A stretch of DNA of 64,000 nt from positions 1,235,352 to 1,299,351 of the forward strand of contig NZ_BMYT01000001.1 of the NCBI RefSeq assembly GCF_014652415.1, given 5' to 3'. The DNA comes from Affinundibacterium macrobrachii. GTDB lineage: Bacteria; Pseudomonadota; Gammaproteobacteria; Burkholderiales; Burkholderiaceae_D. The notes under the pieces are model-generated. The model was not told the DNA's origin. It saw only the letters and a program-made list of their open reading frames with translations, and made no database searches. Each line of letters starts with the position of its first letter. Positions within the stretch are counted from its first letter, which is position 1. A program made the position numbers and the translations under genes. Positions 42,033-50,295 of the stretch are shown here, piece after piece.

Positions 42033-43661
42033 TCAAAGATGGCGTTTGACACCTATCCACGCGCCAAACGCGGGCAACAATAAACGAGCCTCTTCTTTTT
42101 GCCCTGCCAAGCCATGACCAGACAATGCGATTGCGTCTTGAATTAATGGACACTCGAAACTTTGAGGATCAGGCGATAAATTGAATATCGCGACTAAAGC
42201 AGGAGCGGCATCGGATTGGCGACTCAAGGCCAATAAAGGTTCTGGCACATCGTAGAATTGAATATCGCCACGCAGTAATTGCGGAATACTCTTTCGCCAA
42301 CGCATCACGCGGCGCGCAAAATTCAAGACAGATTCCGCATCCTTCTCTTGCTCAAATACAGCCAAACTCAAATGCTCCATTGGCACAGGCAACCACGGTT
42401 TGGCCTTAGAAAATCCTGCATATGCTTGCTCACTATCCCACACCATAGGCGTACGACAACCGTCTCGACCTTTGGATTCTGGCCAGAAAGTCAGCCCAAC
42501 CGGATCTTGCAAATCCGCATAAGCTAGCTCAGCTTCGGTCAAACCTAATTCATCGCCTTGATAAATACAAGGTGTGCCCTTCAACGTCAATTGCAAAGTC
42601 AAAATCATCTTGGCAAATGCGGCACTGGCATCGCGGCCTCCCCAACGCGTATTTACGCGAGCCACGTCATGATTCCCAACCGACCACGAGGCGCAGCCAT
42701 CTTTGACTCGTGCTTCAAACGCCTCAACTTGTCGCCGGATATGTGCGGCAGAAAATTCTGCTGTCAACAAATTAAAGCTATAGGCCATGTGCAAACGTTT
42801 ATCGCCTTCGGTGTACTGCGCCATCACTTCGAGCGCATCGTCCGCACCAACTTCGCCAATCGAAATCGCTTGGTATTCATCTAACAAAGCACGCACACTT
42901 TCCAGAAAAATTAAATTCTCTGGACGGGAATTATCAAATATGTGGGCTTGCATACCGTAGGGATTAGACGCTGCAACATTCACGGTATTACGTTTTTCTG
43001 CGACCGGATTATCACGCAATTGCTGATCATGAAAATGATAAATACATGCATCCATGCGGAAGCCATCTACACCGCGATCCAACCAAAAACGCATATTTTC
43101 TAAATGTGCTTGTTGCACCTCGGGATGATGAAAATTCATATCCGGCTGGCTGCTAAGGAAATTATGCAAATAGTACTGGCAGCGACGTGTATCCCACTGC
43201 CAAGCTGATCCACCAAAAATCGACAGCCAATTATTCGGCGGCGTTCCATCTGGTTTTGGATCAGCCCAGACATACCAATCTGCCTTGGAATTATGTCGAT
43301 TACTACGACTTTCAATAAACCACGGATGCGTCTCAGCGGTGTGCGATAAGACTTGGTCTATCATAATCTTTAAACCTAGCGCATGCGCACGCGCGATCAA
43401 TGCGTCAAAATCAGCTAGGCTGCCGAATATGGGATCGACATCGCAATAATCGGCGACATCGTAACCAAAATCTTTCATTGGCGAAGTAAAAAAAGGAGAG
43501 ATCCAAACGATATCAACACCCAAGCTTGCAATGTAATCGAGCTTTTGTGTAATGCCGCGTAGATCGCCAATACCATCATCATTACTATCCTTAAAACTAC
43601 GCGGATAAACTTGATATATGACGGCTTCACGCCACCAATTTGGATGCTGAGTAGGAATCAT
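42033..43661 (-). CDS. GH13 alpha-glucosidase (oligo-1,6-glucosidase type)
   Basis: 542 residues, cytoplasmic (no signal peptide). The alpha-amylase barrel motifs are complete: WWREAVIYQVYPRSF at the start, nucleophile D204 (GFRMDAC), acid/base E270 (ISIGEVGAD) and D332 (GNHDVAR). It hydrolyses short alpha-glucosides such as maltose, isomaltose or trehalose-like sugars. It is downstream of the GH65 phosphorylase and beta-phosphoglucomutase genes on the same strand, but separated by 244 bp that contain their own promoter-like sequence and a terminator, so it may be controlled separately or by attenuation. Confidence 0.92.
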   Translation of the reverse strand: MIPTQHPNWWREAVIYQVYPRSFKDSNDDGIGDLRGITQKLDYIASLGVDIVWISPFFTSPMKDFGYDVADYCDVDPIFGSLADFDALIARAHALGLKIMIDQVLSHTAETHPWFIESRSNRHNSKADWYVWADPKPDGTPPNNWLSIFGGSAWQWDTRRCQYYLHNFLSSQPDMNFHHPEVQQAHLENMRFWLDRGVDGFRMDACIYHFHDQQLRDNPVAEKRNTVNVAASNPYGMQAHIFDNSRPENLIFLESVRALLDEYQAISIGEVGADDALEVMAQYTEGDKRLHMAYSFNLLTAEFSAAHIRRQVEAFEARVKDGCASWSVGNHDVARVNTRWGGRDASAAFAKMILTLQLTLKGTPCIYQGDELGLTEAELAYADLQDPVGLTFWPESKGRDGCRTPMVWDSEQAYAGFSKAKPWLPVPMEHLSLAVFEQEKDAESVLNFARRVMRWRKSIPQLLRGDIQFYDVPEPLLALSRQSDAAPALVAIFNLSPDPQSFECPLIQDAIALSGHGLAGQKEEARLLLPAFGAWIGVKRHL

Positions 43662-43756
43662 AGGTCGTGCGATTTAACAGATGACACTTCGTAGTAGGAA
43701 TGACGATTAATATTAAGCTTTGCCGTTATCGTCACCGAAACAAACATATCGTAGAT

Positions 43757-43790
43757 AAAAAAAGCCCCTCACTTACTCTCGTAAGGAGGG
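43757..43790 (-). terminator. Intrinsic terminator / possible attenuator before the alpha-glucosidase gene
   Basis: On the minus strand CCCTC and CTTAC (43790-43781) pair with GTAAG and GAGGG (43776-43766) around a 4-nt loop, followed by seven T (43763-43757). The 5' arm can alternatively pair with GGAGGG at 43824-43819, which would prevent the terminator. It lies about 95 bp before the alpha-glucosidase start. Confidence 0.7.
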
Positions 43791-43857
43791 AGCCGAAACT
43801 CATCATCGAGCTGATTACCCCTCCGATGTGAGCAAGAAATACCGTAATAAGGCTGTA

Positions 43858-43887
43858 ACAATAAATACTGTATCAAATACTTGTCAA
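43858..43887 (-). promoter_or_regulatory. Sigma70-like promoter upstream of the leader
   Basis: On the minus strand TTGACA (43887-43882) and TATTGT (43863-43858) are 18 bp apart. Transcription would start near 43851, giving a leader of about 95 nt up to the terminator. Confidence 0.45.
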
Positions 43888-43905
43888 TGAGTAGCTTACA
43901 CCAAA

Positions 43906-46218
43906 CTAACGCGCTACTGTCAATAGCTGTCGCGCCGGAATGCGCATTTCTTTGCCACTGACATACAGCATTAATCCCAAGTCGGATTCATTTTCTATCA
44001 TGATCGTATTACTTGCAACTGTCACTTTCAACAAACTACCACGGAAAGTAATACGGAAAGAATAGCCTTGCCACTGTTTAGGCAAACTTGGATTCAGATG
44101 CAGCACGCCTTGACGCACACGCACGCCACCAAAACCTTCCACCACCGACATCCACGTACCCGCCATCGAGGTGATATGCAGGCCATCGTCGGTGTCATGG
44201 TTGTAATCATCTAAATCCAAACGCGCGGTACGCAAATAGAATTTATATGCCAGATCCTCGTACCCTAATGAGGACGCTAAAATCGAATGAATACATGGCG
44301 ACAGCGAAGACTCATGTACGGTCAGCGGCTCATAAAAATCAAAGTTCTTTTTGATCGTCTCTTTATCATAGTTCGCTTCAAAGGTATAAATCCCTTGCAA
44401 TACATCGGCTTGCTTAATGTAGCAAGAGCGCAAAATCCTATCCCAGGACCAGTGTTTATGAATTGGATATTCGCCTTTAGGAATCGCTGTCATTTGCAGC
44501 AATTCTTTATCCATAAAACCATCGTGTTGAATAAACACACCGGTTGGCGCATCCACTGGCAACACTATTTTTGCCGCCACATCTGCCCAGATAGCCTCTT
44601 CGTCTTCGTGGCCACCAAATTGAGTTTTGGCGACAATCTCGGCGTAACGCTCTGGATCACTTGCTTTAACTTGTGCTAGAGATTCGCGGGTGTAGTTTAA
44701 AGTCCATTGCGCCAGCAAGTTGGTGTACCAATTATTGTTGACGTTATTTTCGTACTCATTCGGTCCAGTGACGCCCAGCATGATGTAGCCATTCCGACGA
44801 TCTGACCATTGCACACGTTGACGCCAGAAACGAGAAATTGCGATCAACACTTCCAAACCGTATTCCGCCAAATAGCCGACATCACCGGTGTGATTGATGT
44901 AATTGTAAATCGCAAAACTCATCGCACCATTACGGTGAATTTCTTCGAAAGTGATTTCCCATTCGTTATGGCATTCTTCACCATTGATGGTCACCATAGG
45001 ATACAAAGCCGCGCCATGTTTAAAACCCAGCTTAGCGGCATTTTCAATCGCGCGACCGAGATGCTTATAGCGATACACGAGCAATTGACGCGCTACTTTA
45101 GGATCAGCGGTTTTCAGATAAAACGGTAAGCAATAAGCTTCGGTATCCCAGTAAGTCACACCGCCGTATTTTTCACCTGTGAATCCTTTCGGACCGATGT
45201 TCAAGCGCTCATCTTCACCTGTGTAGGTTTGATTCATCTGCAAGATGTTGAAGCGTATCGCTTGTTGAGCCGCGACATCGCCTTCAATTGTGATATCGCA
45301 CTCTGCCCATTTTTGCGCCCAAGCAGCACGCTGCTCGCTGAGCATCGTGGCAAAACCTTTGCTATAAGCAGCAGCCGCAGAAGTTTCTGCATTTGCTTGT
45401 ATCGTCGCCTTATCTGCATACAAGGAAGAAATCACGGCGACATATTTAATCAGGCTAACGGATTGCCCTTGTTCTATATTGCAATTAACTGTATTGCCGA
45501 CTAGCTTTTCTTGAGAAAACGGTGCGATCGTGTAAGACGCATCATCACCATCATGCTCCAGCGCTAACTTAAATGCACAGGCAACGTGAAAAGCTGTCTT
45601 CTTAGTCTCACCCGTGATCGCTGCACTTCCTTGCGCTGCAGTACGTGAAATTTCGATCCAAAATTGTTCGTCGTAATTGGAATCTTGGTTGACGACATTC
45701 AAGTCAAGTAAAGGTGAAAACGTGAGTTTTCCGCTGAAGTTGAGCGCTCTCACGGTATAACGAATTACTGCGTTGTCCGTATCAACAATGCTTGTAAAAC
45801 GTGTAGCTTGCACTTCGACTTGCTTACCAGAAGCGAGCGTAGCGACGAAACTACGCTGCAAGATGCCCTCTTGCATATTCAGTACACGTTTAAAACCAGT
45901 GACTTGTGCTGTCGCCAAGTCTAACTCTTCACCATCAATGCTGACGTTAATGCCTATCCAATTGGTCGCATTGAGAACTTTCGCGAAATATTCTGGATAG
46001 CCATTTTTCCACCAACCTACGCGTGTTTTATCGGGGTAGTAAACGCCCGCTACATAGCTACCGCGTAAGCTGCTACCGCTATACTTTTCTTCAAAATTCG
46101 CGCGCTGGCCCATCTTGCCATTGCCTATCGAAAAAATACTTTCGGAGATACGATTCAAAGCAGGATCAAAGCCTTCTTCGATAATATTCCAAGGGTCTTT
46201 TTTGATGTAGTCTCTCAT
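43906..46218 (-). CDS. GH65 glycoside phosphorylase (maltose/kojibiose-type)
   Basis: 770 residues, cytoplasmic. It splits an alpha-linked glucose disaccharide with phosphate to give beta-glucose 1-phosphate and glucose. Motifs: the N-terminal FSIGNGKMGQRANFEE domain, the barrel with GVTGPNEYENNVNNNWYTN carrying the catalytic acid E488 (L. brevis maltose phosphorylase uses E487), and TVHESSLSPCIHSILA with DGLHITSMAGTW in the phosphate-binding part. Maltose is the most likely substrate given the neighbours, but related GH65 enzymes use kojibiose, trehalose or nigerose and cannot be excluded. It lies between the beta-phosphoglucomutase gene upstream and the alpha-glucosidase downstream, all on the minus strand, which fits conversion of the product to glucose 6-phosphate. 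Confidence 0.92.
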   Translation of the reverse strand: MRDYIKKDPWNIIEEGFDPALNRISESIFSIGNGKMGQRANFEEKYSGSSLRGSYVAGVYYPDKTRVGWWKNGYPEYFAKVLNATNWIGINVSIDGEELDLATAQVTGFKRVLNMQEGILQRSFVATLASGKQVEVQATRFTSIVDTDNAVIRYTVRALNFSGKLTFSPLLDLNVVNQDSNYDEQFWIEISRTAAQGSAAITGETKKTAFHVACAFKLALEHDGDDASYTIAPFSQEKLVGNTVNCNIEQGQSVSLIKYVAVISSLYADKATIQANAETSAAAAYSKGFATMLSEQRAAWAQKWAECDITIEGDVAAQQAIRFNILQMNQTYTGEDERLNIGPKGFTGEKYGGVTYWDTEAYCLPFYLKTADPKVARQLLVYRYKHLGRAIENAAKLGFKHGAALYPMVTINGEECHNEWEITFEEIHRNGAMSFAIYNYINHTGDVGYLAEYGLEVLIAISRFWRQRVQWSDRRNGYIMLGVTGPNEYENNVNNNWYTNLLAQWTLNYTRESLAQVKASDPERYAEIVAKTQFGGHEDEEAIWADVAAKIVLPVDAPTGVFIQHDGFMDKELLQMTAIPKGEYPIHKHWSWDRILRSCYIKQADVLQGIYTFEANYDKETIKKNFDFYEPLTVHESSLSPCIHSILASSLGYEDLAYKFYLRTARLDLDDYNHDTDDGLHITSMAGTWMSVVEGFGGVRVRQGVLHLNPSLPKQWQGYSFRITFRGSLLKVTVASNTIMIENESDLGLMLYVSGKEMRIPARQLLTVAR

Positions 46219-46326
46219 CGCTATCTCATCCGTATTGGTCTAACTAATTTCTTTTCTGAGTTCTTTTCCGAAGTCTTCTCTGCATCGAAGTTTGAATCGG
46301 CACTGGTAACGACTAGTTACAACTAA

Positions 46327-46977
46327 TTACGCGAATTTAGCGAGCACATCAGTAATGCTCAATCCCGCAAAATTCGGCAATACAAAATGCGCTTGATCGA
46401 GCACATTCGCAGCACCAATTCCCACCACTTTCATACCCGCGTGACGCGCTGCCAAAACACCCGCCACAGCATCTTCAAACACAATGCAATCGCTAGCTGC
46501 CACACCTAACTCTTCTGCCGCTTTTAAAAATACTTCGGGATCTGGCTTTGCTTTACTCACTTTATTGCCATCGACAATCGCATCAAACTGATCGAGTAAT
46601 TGAATGCGCTCTAAGATCAGCACTGCATTCTTGCTCGCTGACCCCAAAGCTACTTTCATGCCTTGTGCTCGCGCTGAATTTAAAAATGCAGCGGCTCCTG
46701 GCAAGATTTCTTCTGGACCAATTTGCTGGATGTACTCCAAGTAGCAAGCGTTCTTACGCACCAACGCAGCCTCAAACTCTTCCGCATCCAATTGCTTATC
46801 GCCTAAGCGCAAAATCAACTTCAAGGATTCAATTCGACTCACGCCCTTGAGTTGTTCATTGTCATGCTCAGTAAAATCAAACCCCAAACTATTCGCCAAA
46901 CGCTTCCACGCTAAATAGTGATACTTAGCGGTATCTACGATTACTCCATCGAGATCAAATATGCAGGCTGGTTTCAT
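46327..46977 (-). CDS. pgmB: Beta-phosphoglucomutase (HAD superfamily)
   Basis: 216 residues from the ATG at 46977, which puts the HAD motif at residue 6; a longer frame adds 23 residues without family similarity. Motif I is FDLDGVIVDTA, giving the nucleophile aspartate (D8) and acid/base aspartate (D10). Motif II is the serine of VALGSASKNA, and motif IV is CIVFEDAVAGVLAA. It turns beta-glucose 1-phosphate, made by the adjacent GH65 phosphorylase, into glucose 6-phosphate. First gene of the operon; upstream lie tandem LacI-type operators. Confidence 0.94.
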   Translation of the reverse strand: MKPACIFDLDGVIVDTAKYHYLAWKRLANSLGFDFTEHDNEQLKGVSRIESLKLILRLGDKQLDAEEFEAALVRKNACYLEYIQQIGPEEILPGAAAFLNSARAQGMKVALGSASKNAVLILERIQLLDQFDAIVDGNKVSKAKPDPEVFLKAAEELGVAASDCIVFEDAVAGVLAARHAGMKVVGIGAANVLDQAHFVLPNFAGLSITDVLAKFA

Positions 46978-47465
46978 AGGCTTAAGCGTCAACAAATTTA
47001 AATAAATAGCGCTCAATTGATTTTGCTTGAACTTTTTCGACAACAAAATTCAAAGCGCTTTGGATTTACGCAAAGTTTAATTCAAAGCGCTTTGAAAAGT
47101 AAAGAAAAAAAGCGCTTCTTTTGTTGTTTTATTCAATTACAGAGAGAAGGCTTGATCACCGTCTCATTAGAATCAAGCTTAAAAGGCAACGCATTAGAAA
47201 TCTTCAACAGTAGCTTGAATTTTAATTGTTACATTATTGCAATTCAGAGTAATATTATTTATTGCAAATCTCTTATTGATTTAGGCAATCAGGCATCAAT
47301 CTGCCGTACGATGCACTGCTACTCGGCATCATCGTAGTTGGATTGATACAAAGCATAGGAATCTATTTTTTTGTCACTCTACTCAGCAATCAACTTCGAA
47401 ATCGCACATAAATTGATTTGAAAAATTTCTTGTAATGTTCCTTCCACATTGACACGATTCAAATT
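46978..47465. other. 488-bp regulatory region upstream of the maltose operon
   Basis: Contains the operator pair at 47051-47094, a partial third site near 47109-47117 and an AGCGCT core at 47008-47013. The part from 47140 to 47460 is AT-rich with no gene that I recognise; it must hold the promoter for the DUF2695 gene. Confidence 0.5.
47051..47094. promoter_or_regulatory. Tandem LacI-family operators of the maltose operon
   Basis: Two identical perfect palindromes, CAAAGCGCTTTG, at 47051-47062 and 47083-47094. Their centres are 32 bp apart, close to three helical turns. CG-centred palindromes of this kind bind LacI-type sugar repressors (for example the MalI/AglR group). The regulator gene is not in the window. 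Confidence 0.8.
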
Positions 47466-47783
47466 ATGAACAAAGCCAATAAATCAGCTCAAAAAGCCAA
47501 ACTCAAAGCTTGGCGTGAAGGTGAACGCATGAAGGCGCAAAACTTGTTCCCCCTAGCTGATTCGAGATTACAAGAGTTTTTTGAGATGTTAGAAAAGCTA
47601 AGAGCTAAGCATGGATGCTTTCATGATATTCGGCATGCTTTGCATGTCATTCAAGCGATGCGGTTAGCAAAAGAAGACGCCGATGGATTACTCGATTGGT
47701 GCAATCAACATGGTGGCTATTGTGATTGCGAAATTGCTGCGAATACATTTATGCATTGGCATGAAAATCGCGTTCGAACTTAA
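47466..47783 (+). CDS. DUF2695-like small protein
   Basis: 105 residues, cytoplasmic. A basic N-terminus (KSAQKAKLKAWREGERMKAQNLFP) is followed by a compact C-terminal part with the pattern LLDWCNQHGGYCDCEIAANTFMHWHEN, which matches my memory of DUF2695: paired cysteines around GYCDCE, histidine and tryptophan. The cysteines and histidines suggest metal binding. The function is unknown. It is followed 46 bp later by an unknown gene and an Imm10-like gene on the same strand. Confidence 0.72.
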   Translation: MNKANKSAQKAKLKAWREGERMKAQNLFPLADSRLQEFFEMLEKLRAKHGCFHDIRHALHVIQAMRLAKEDADGLLDWCNQHGGYCDCEIAANTFMHWHENRVRT

Positions 47784-47829
47784 AAAAACAAACTTAACAG
47801 TTTCAATTTTTTGAAGTGAACTTCACAAC

Positions 47830-48810
47830 ATGAAATTACACATACTCGCAAAGTCTTACGATACGCACGGCGCACATAGTACGCTTTCCCCCATAGGCGA
47901 CTTTTTGCTAACTGATGCACCGAACTTTGGCGACGCAGTTGAAGAGATTACGATCACACTTTGTTTTCATGATTCTGGTCCAGCAAAACGAGGTTTACGG
48001 GGATTGCTGGAACTACATCAAGCTTATCGGGCATCACTGCCCAAGGTCACTTTCCGAAAATCAAAACGACTTTTTGAAATTGAGATCGCCAGCGAATTAA
48101 TGGATGGAAGAGATTGGAAATCTGCGGAAAAAATATCTCTGCCCTTATTTCAAGCTGGAGTCGAAGAAGTCTGTCACGCCTTGCAGTTGATAAAAAAACG
48201 GATCACGGCTGCGGATCAATTTGATGTCGGTGCTTTCTTAAACTACTGCGAGAAAAAAAAGAGCGAACTACCGACATCACTAAGCGCCCTACAAAAATTG
48301 TTGAAAGAATTGGAGATGCGTGCACAAGCATCACTTTCTAGCGACTCACTCTGGGAAACCCTAGACATTGACTGGGACTGCTTTCATCCAGATGCAATTC
48401 ACACCCTTGATTCAGTGTTTTTTTGGGACGACTGTAACGATTTCTCTCCGCATGGCAATGATACCGGCGCTGACGTACTCGCTGAATATTTGGAGTGGAT
48501 AGAAGCACATCCAAAATCAAACCCACTAAAACTACTTGAACTGCTCGCAAAACAATGGGGCTACGAATCATTTGCATCGATAGAAGAGGATGTTCGTGCA
48601 GATATGATTCTCGCTTTAACGTTTGCCGAAATCAAAGTGAAGAACAAATGCGATGAGACTTTGCGGCAAATGGCATTTTCTACACTTGAATGGCAAGGTC
48701 AACAAGCTGAGGCGGCGAAAGATTGGGAACATCGACTCGACAGAATCAAATCAATCAAAATCATAGAGGATAAGTTACGTTCATTAAAATTGACCGGACA
48801 CAATCCATAA
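47830..48810 (+). CDS. Uncharacterised 326-residue protein
   Basis: No family recognised. It is cytoplasmic with no signal peptide or membrane helix, and mixed alpha/beta at the start (residues 1-100, with strands such as KLHILAKSY and EEITITLCFHDSG) and helical afterwards (about 130-326, with ADQFDVGAFLNYCEKKKSELP and an SALQKLLKELEMRA helix). A tryptophan- and acid-rich stretch (SLWETLDIDWDCFHPDAI, VFFWDDCNDF) occurs near residues 175-210. The last codons are inside a 10-bp tandem array. Its neighbours, DUF2695 and Imm10-like proteins, are both of the kind found in accessory or immunity clusters, but no toxin is visible. Confidence 0.6.
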   Translation: MKLHILAKSYDTHGAHSTLSPIGDFLLTDAPNFGDAVEEITITLCFHDSGPAKRGLRGLLELHQAYRASLPKVTFRKSKRLFEIEIASELMDGRDWKSAEKISLPLFQAGVEEVCHALQLIKKRITAADQFDVGAFLNYCEKKKSELPTSLSALQKLLKELEMRAQASLSSDSLWETLDIDWDCFHPDAIHTLDSVFFWDDCNDFSPHGNDTGADVLAEYLEWIEAHPKSNPLKLLELLAKQWGYESFASIEEDVRADMILALTFAEIKVKNKCDETLRQMAFSTLEWQGQQAEAAKDWEHRLDRIKSIKIIEDKLRSLKLTGHNP

Positions 48811-48840
48811 CAATCCTTGACAATCCATAACAATCCATAA
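48801..48840 (+). repeat. 10-bp tandem repeat, 4 units, at the stop codon of the 326-residue protein gene
   Basis: CAATCCATAA, CAATCCTTGA, CAATCCATAA, CAATCCATAA in perfect register. The stop codon TAA is the end of the first unit, and two further units carry another TAA at the same place. Confidence 0.88.
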
Positions 48841-48874
48841 ACAAGCTACACATTCAGTATGAAGAGAACATAGC

Positions 48875-49261
48875 ATGAGTACTTTCAAATTTCACGCAAA
48901 TTGTGTTGTCACGCAAGACCCGAATTGCGAGGGTCATTTAGTGGGCTTCGCCGATCAAGATGCAGCACAAATTTATTTGATGCTGCAACGTGCGTATGAA
49001 TACGACGAGCAAGATCGCGAGCTTGGTATGGATACCTATTATGTCGAATGGTGTAATCAAGAGAATTCAGGTTATGGAGGCATTAGTCAATTCAGCTTAC
49101 ATCGTAACTTGGCAGAACTCATATTCGATCCCGATGTCAGTGCAGAATTAGACGACTTACATCAGATATCAATCAGCTTCAAGCTTGACGAAAATCAGTT
49201 TGAATCACTCAAACAAGCGCTGCAAAAAATTTTTGAGAATAGCAATTGTTTAAAAATATAA
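48875..49261 (+). CDS. Imm10-like immunity-family protein
   Basis: 128 residues. The segment LMLQRAYEYDEQDRELGMDTYYVEWCNQENSGYGGI, split here, resembles Imm10 immunity proteins, which I recall as having an aromatic and acidic core followed by GYGGI. A C-terminal strand-helix (ISISFKLDENQFESLKQALQKIF) completes it. Members are thought to protect against polymorphic toxins, although many occur as orphan genes. It follows the DUF2695 and unknown genes on the same strand; no toxin gene is adjacent, so this may be an orphan immunity gene or belong to a toxin elsewhere. Confidence 0.68.
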   Translation: MSTFKFHANCVVTQDPNCEGHLVGFADQDAAQIYLMLQRAYEYDEQDRELGMDTYYVEWCNQENSGYGGISQFSLHRNLAELIFDPDVSAELDDLHQISISFKLDENQFESLKQALQKIFENSNCLKI

Positions 49262-49388
49262 ACGATCATTTCATCACCTGCGTTGTGAGAAAAGCCTACA
49301 ACTCACACATGCAATCAAACATTCGCATGACTTTTCGCTTCAGGTCGACCACAATTAGACTTTCCAACACACAATTCGGAGTAGCTAT

Positions 49389-49775
49389 ATGAAACGCGTC
49401 ACTGGCATAGGCGGCATTTTCTTCAAAGCAAACGATGCACCAACTCTACACGCTTGGTATAAGCGCCATCTTGGCATTGATGTACAGTCTTGGGGTGGCA
49501 CCGCGTTCTCGTGGACTGATGAAGAAGGTAGACCGACTGGTGGCTCAACAATCTGGTCAATCTCGGCGAGAGAAAGCGATACGTTTGCGCCTAGCTCCTC
49601 CGCTTTTATGATTAATTATCGCGTCGAAGATTTGCATGGCTTAGTCAAATTATTGAAAGAAGAAGGCTGTCAGGTGCTCGATAAAATCGATGAGTCCGAA
49701 TACGGAAAATTCGCTTGGGTGATTGACCCAGAGGGAAACAAAGTCGAACTATGGCAGCCTCCAGAAGGTCAGTGA
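49389..49775 (+). CDS. VOC-superfamily (glyoxalase/bleomycin resistance-type) protein
   Basis: 128 residues with a single VOC module pair: GIGGIFFKANDAPTLHAWYKRHLGID at the start and FAWVIDPEGNKVELWQPPE at the end, the latter with the family's D-P-x-G-N-x-x-E-L-W pattern whose glutamate is a usual metal ligand. Such proteins bind a divalent metal and act on varied small molecules, and the substrate is not predictable. GGAG precedes the start. It is followed by the SSB-like gene 136 bp later. Confidence 0.85.
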   Translation: MKRVTGIGGIFFKANDAPTLHAWYKRHLGIDVQSWGGTAFSWTDEEGRPTGGSTIWSISARESDTFAPSSSAFMINYRVEDLHGLVKLLKEEGCQVLDKIDESEYGKFAWVIDPEGNKVELWQPPEGQ

Positions 49776-49872
49776 ATTTCATCACTTTTCATCGCGTACA
49801 AATGTCTGCTTGCGAGGTGCCGCTGAGCTGACCAAGATTAACCATGGCTGCGTAAGACTAACTAAGGCGTAC

Positions 49873-49878
49873 TATAAT
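49873..49878 (+). promoter_or_regulatory. Consensus -10 element upstream of the SSB-like gene
   Basis: TATAAT lies 34 bp before the start codon at 49912. A matching -35 element is weak, so this is a tentative promoter. Confidence 0.4.
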
Positions 49879-49911
49879 GCGAGCCCATTTGATTTTAAGG
49901 AATCTTTATCT

Positions 49912-50220
49912 ATGATCGATGCATTAATCGCTGGACGCCTGCACGGTATTGCCGAACAGAGAACAGGCCATGCTGGTTCTGTTTACGTTACTTGCAAAAT
50001 CAAAGCGATGACCGATGATGGTGACAATATTATTTGCAATGTGATTGCGTTTCATGACGCCGTTTGCGCCCATCTACTACAACTGGAAGATGGTGCGAGT
50101 GTCAGTGTATCCGGTGCGCTAACACCCAAGGTCTGGACTGATAAGCAAGGCAATGTGCGCCCTGCCTTAGATTTGGTTGCGCACAGCATACAAAAGCTAG
50201 CTGCACGCAAAGACAATTAA
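49912..50220 (+). CDS. Short single-stranded DNA-binding (OB-fold) protein
   Basis: 102 residues from the ATG at 49912. A longer open frame extends upstream through the VOC gene's end, but the protein begins naturally here and an AAGGA site lies 10 bases before it. It resembles the OB-fold of SSB proteins: IAGRLHGIAEQRTGHAGSVYVTCKIKA, an IICNVIAF strand, and ALTPKVWTDKQGNVRPALDLVAHSIQ. It lacks the acidic C-terminal tail that normal SSB uses to recruit partners, so it is not the housekeeping SSB. Related short SSB-like genes occur as accessory copies. A bidirectional terminator follows. Confidence 0.78.
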   Translation: MIDALIAGRLHGIAEQRTGHAGSVYVTCKIKAMTDDGDNIICNVIAFHDAVCAHLLQLEDGASVSVSGALTPKVWTDKQGNVRPALDLVAHSIQKLAARKDN

Positions 50221-50221
50221 A

Positions 50222-50262
50222 AAACGGCGACTTTGAACTGAAGCCCAATCATGTCGCCGTTT
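50222..50262. terminator. Bidirectional terminator between the SSB-like and glycine-zipper genes
   Basis: AAACGGCGAC (50222-50231) pairs with GTCGCCGTTT (50253-50262) around a 21-nt loop, between convergent genes. The T runs are short, so termination strength is uncertain. Confidence 0.65.
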
Positions 50263-50295
50263 ATTCTTAGAGGATTTCTAAAGATTTTCAACAGA

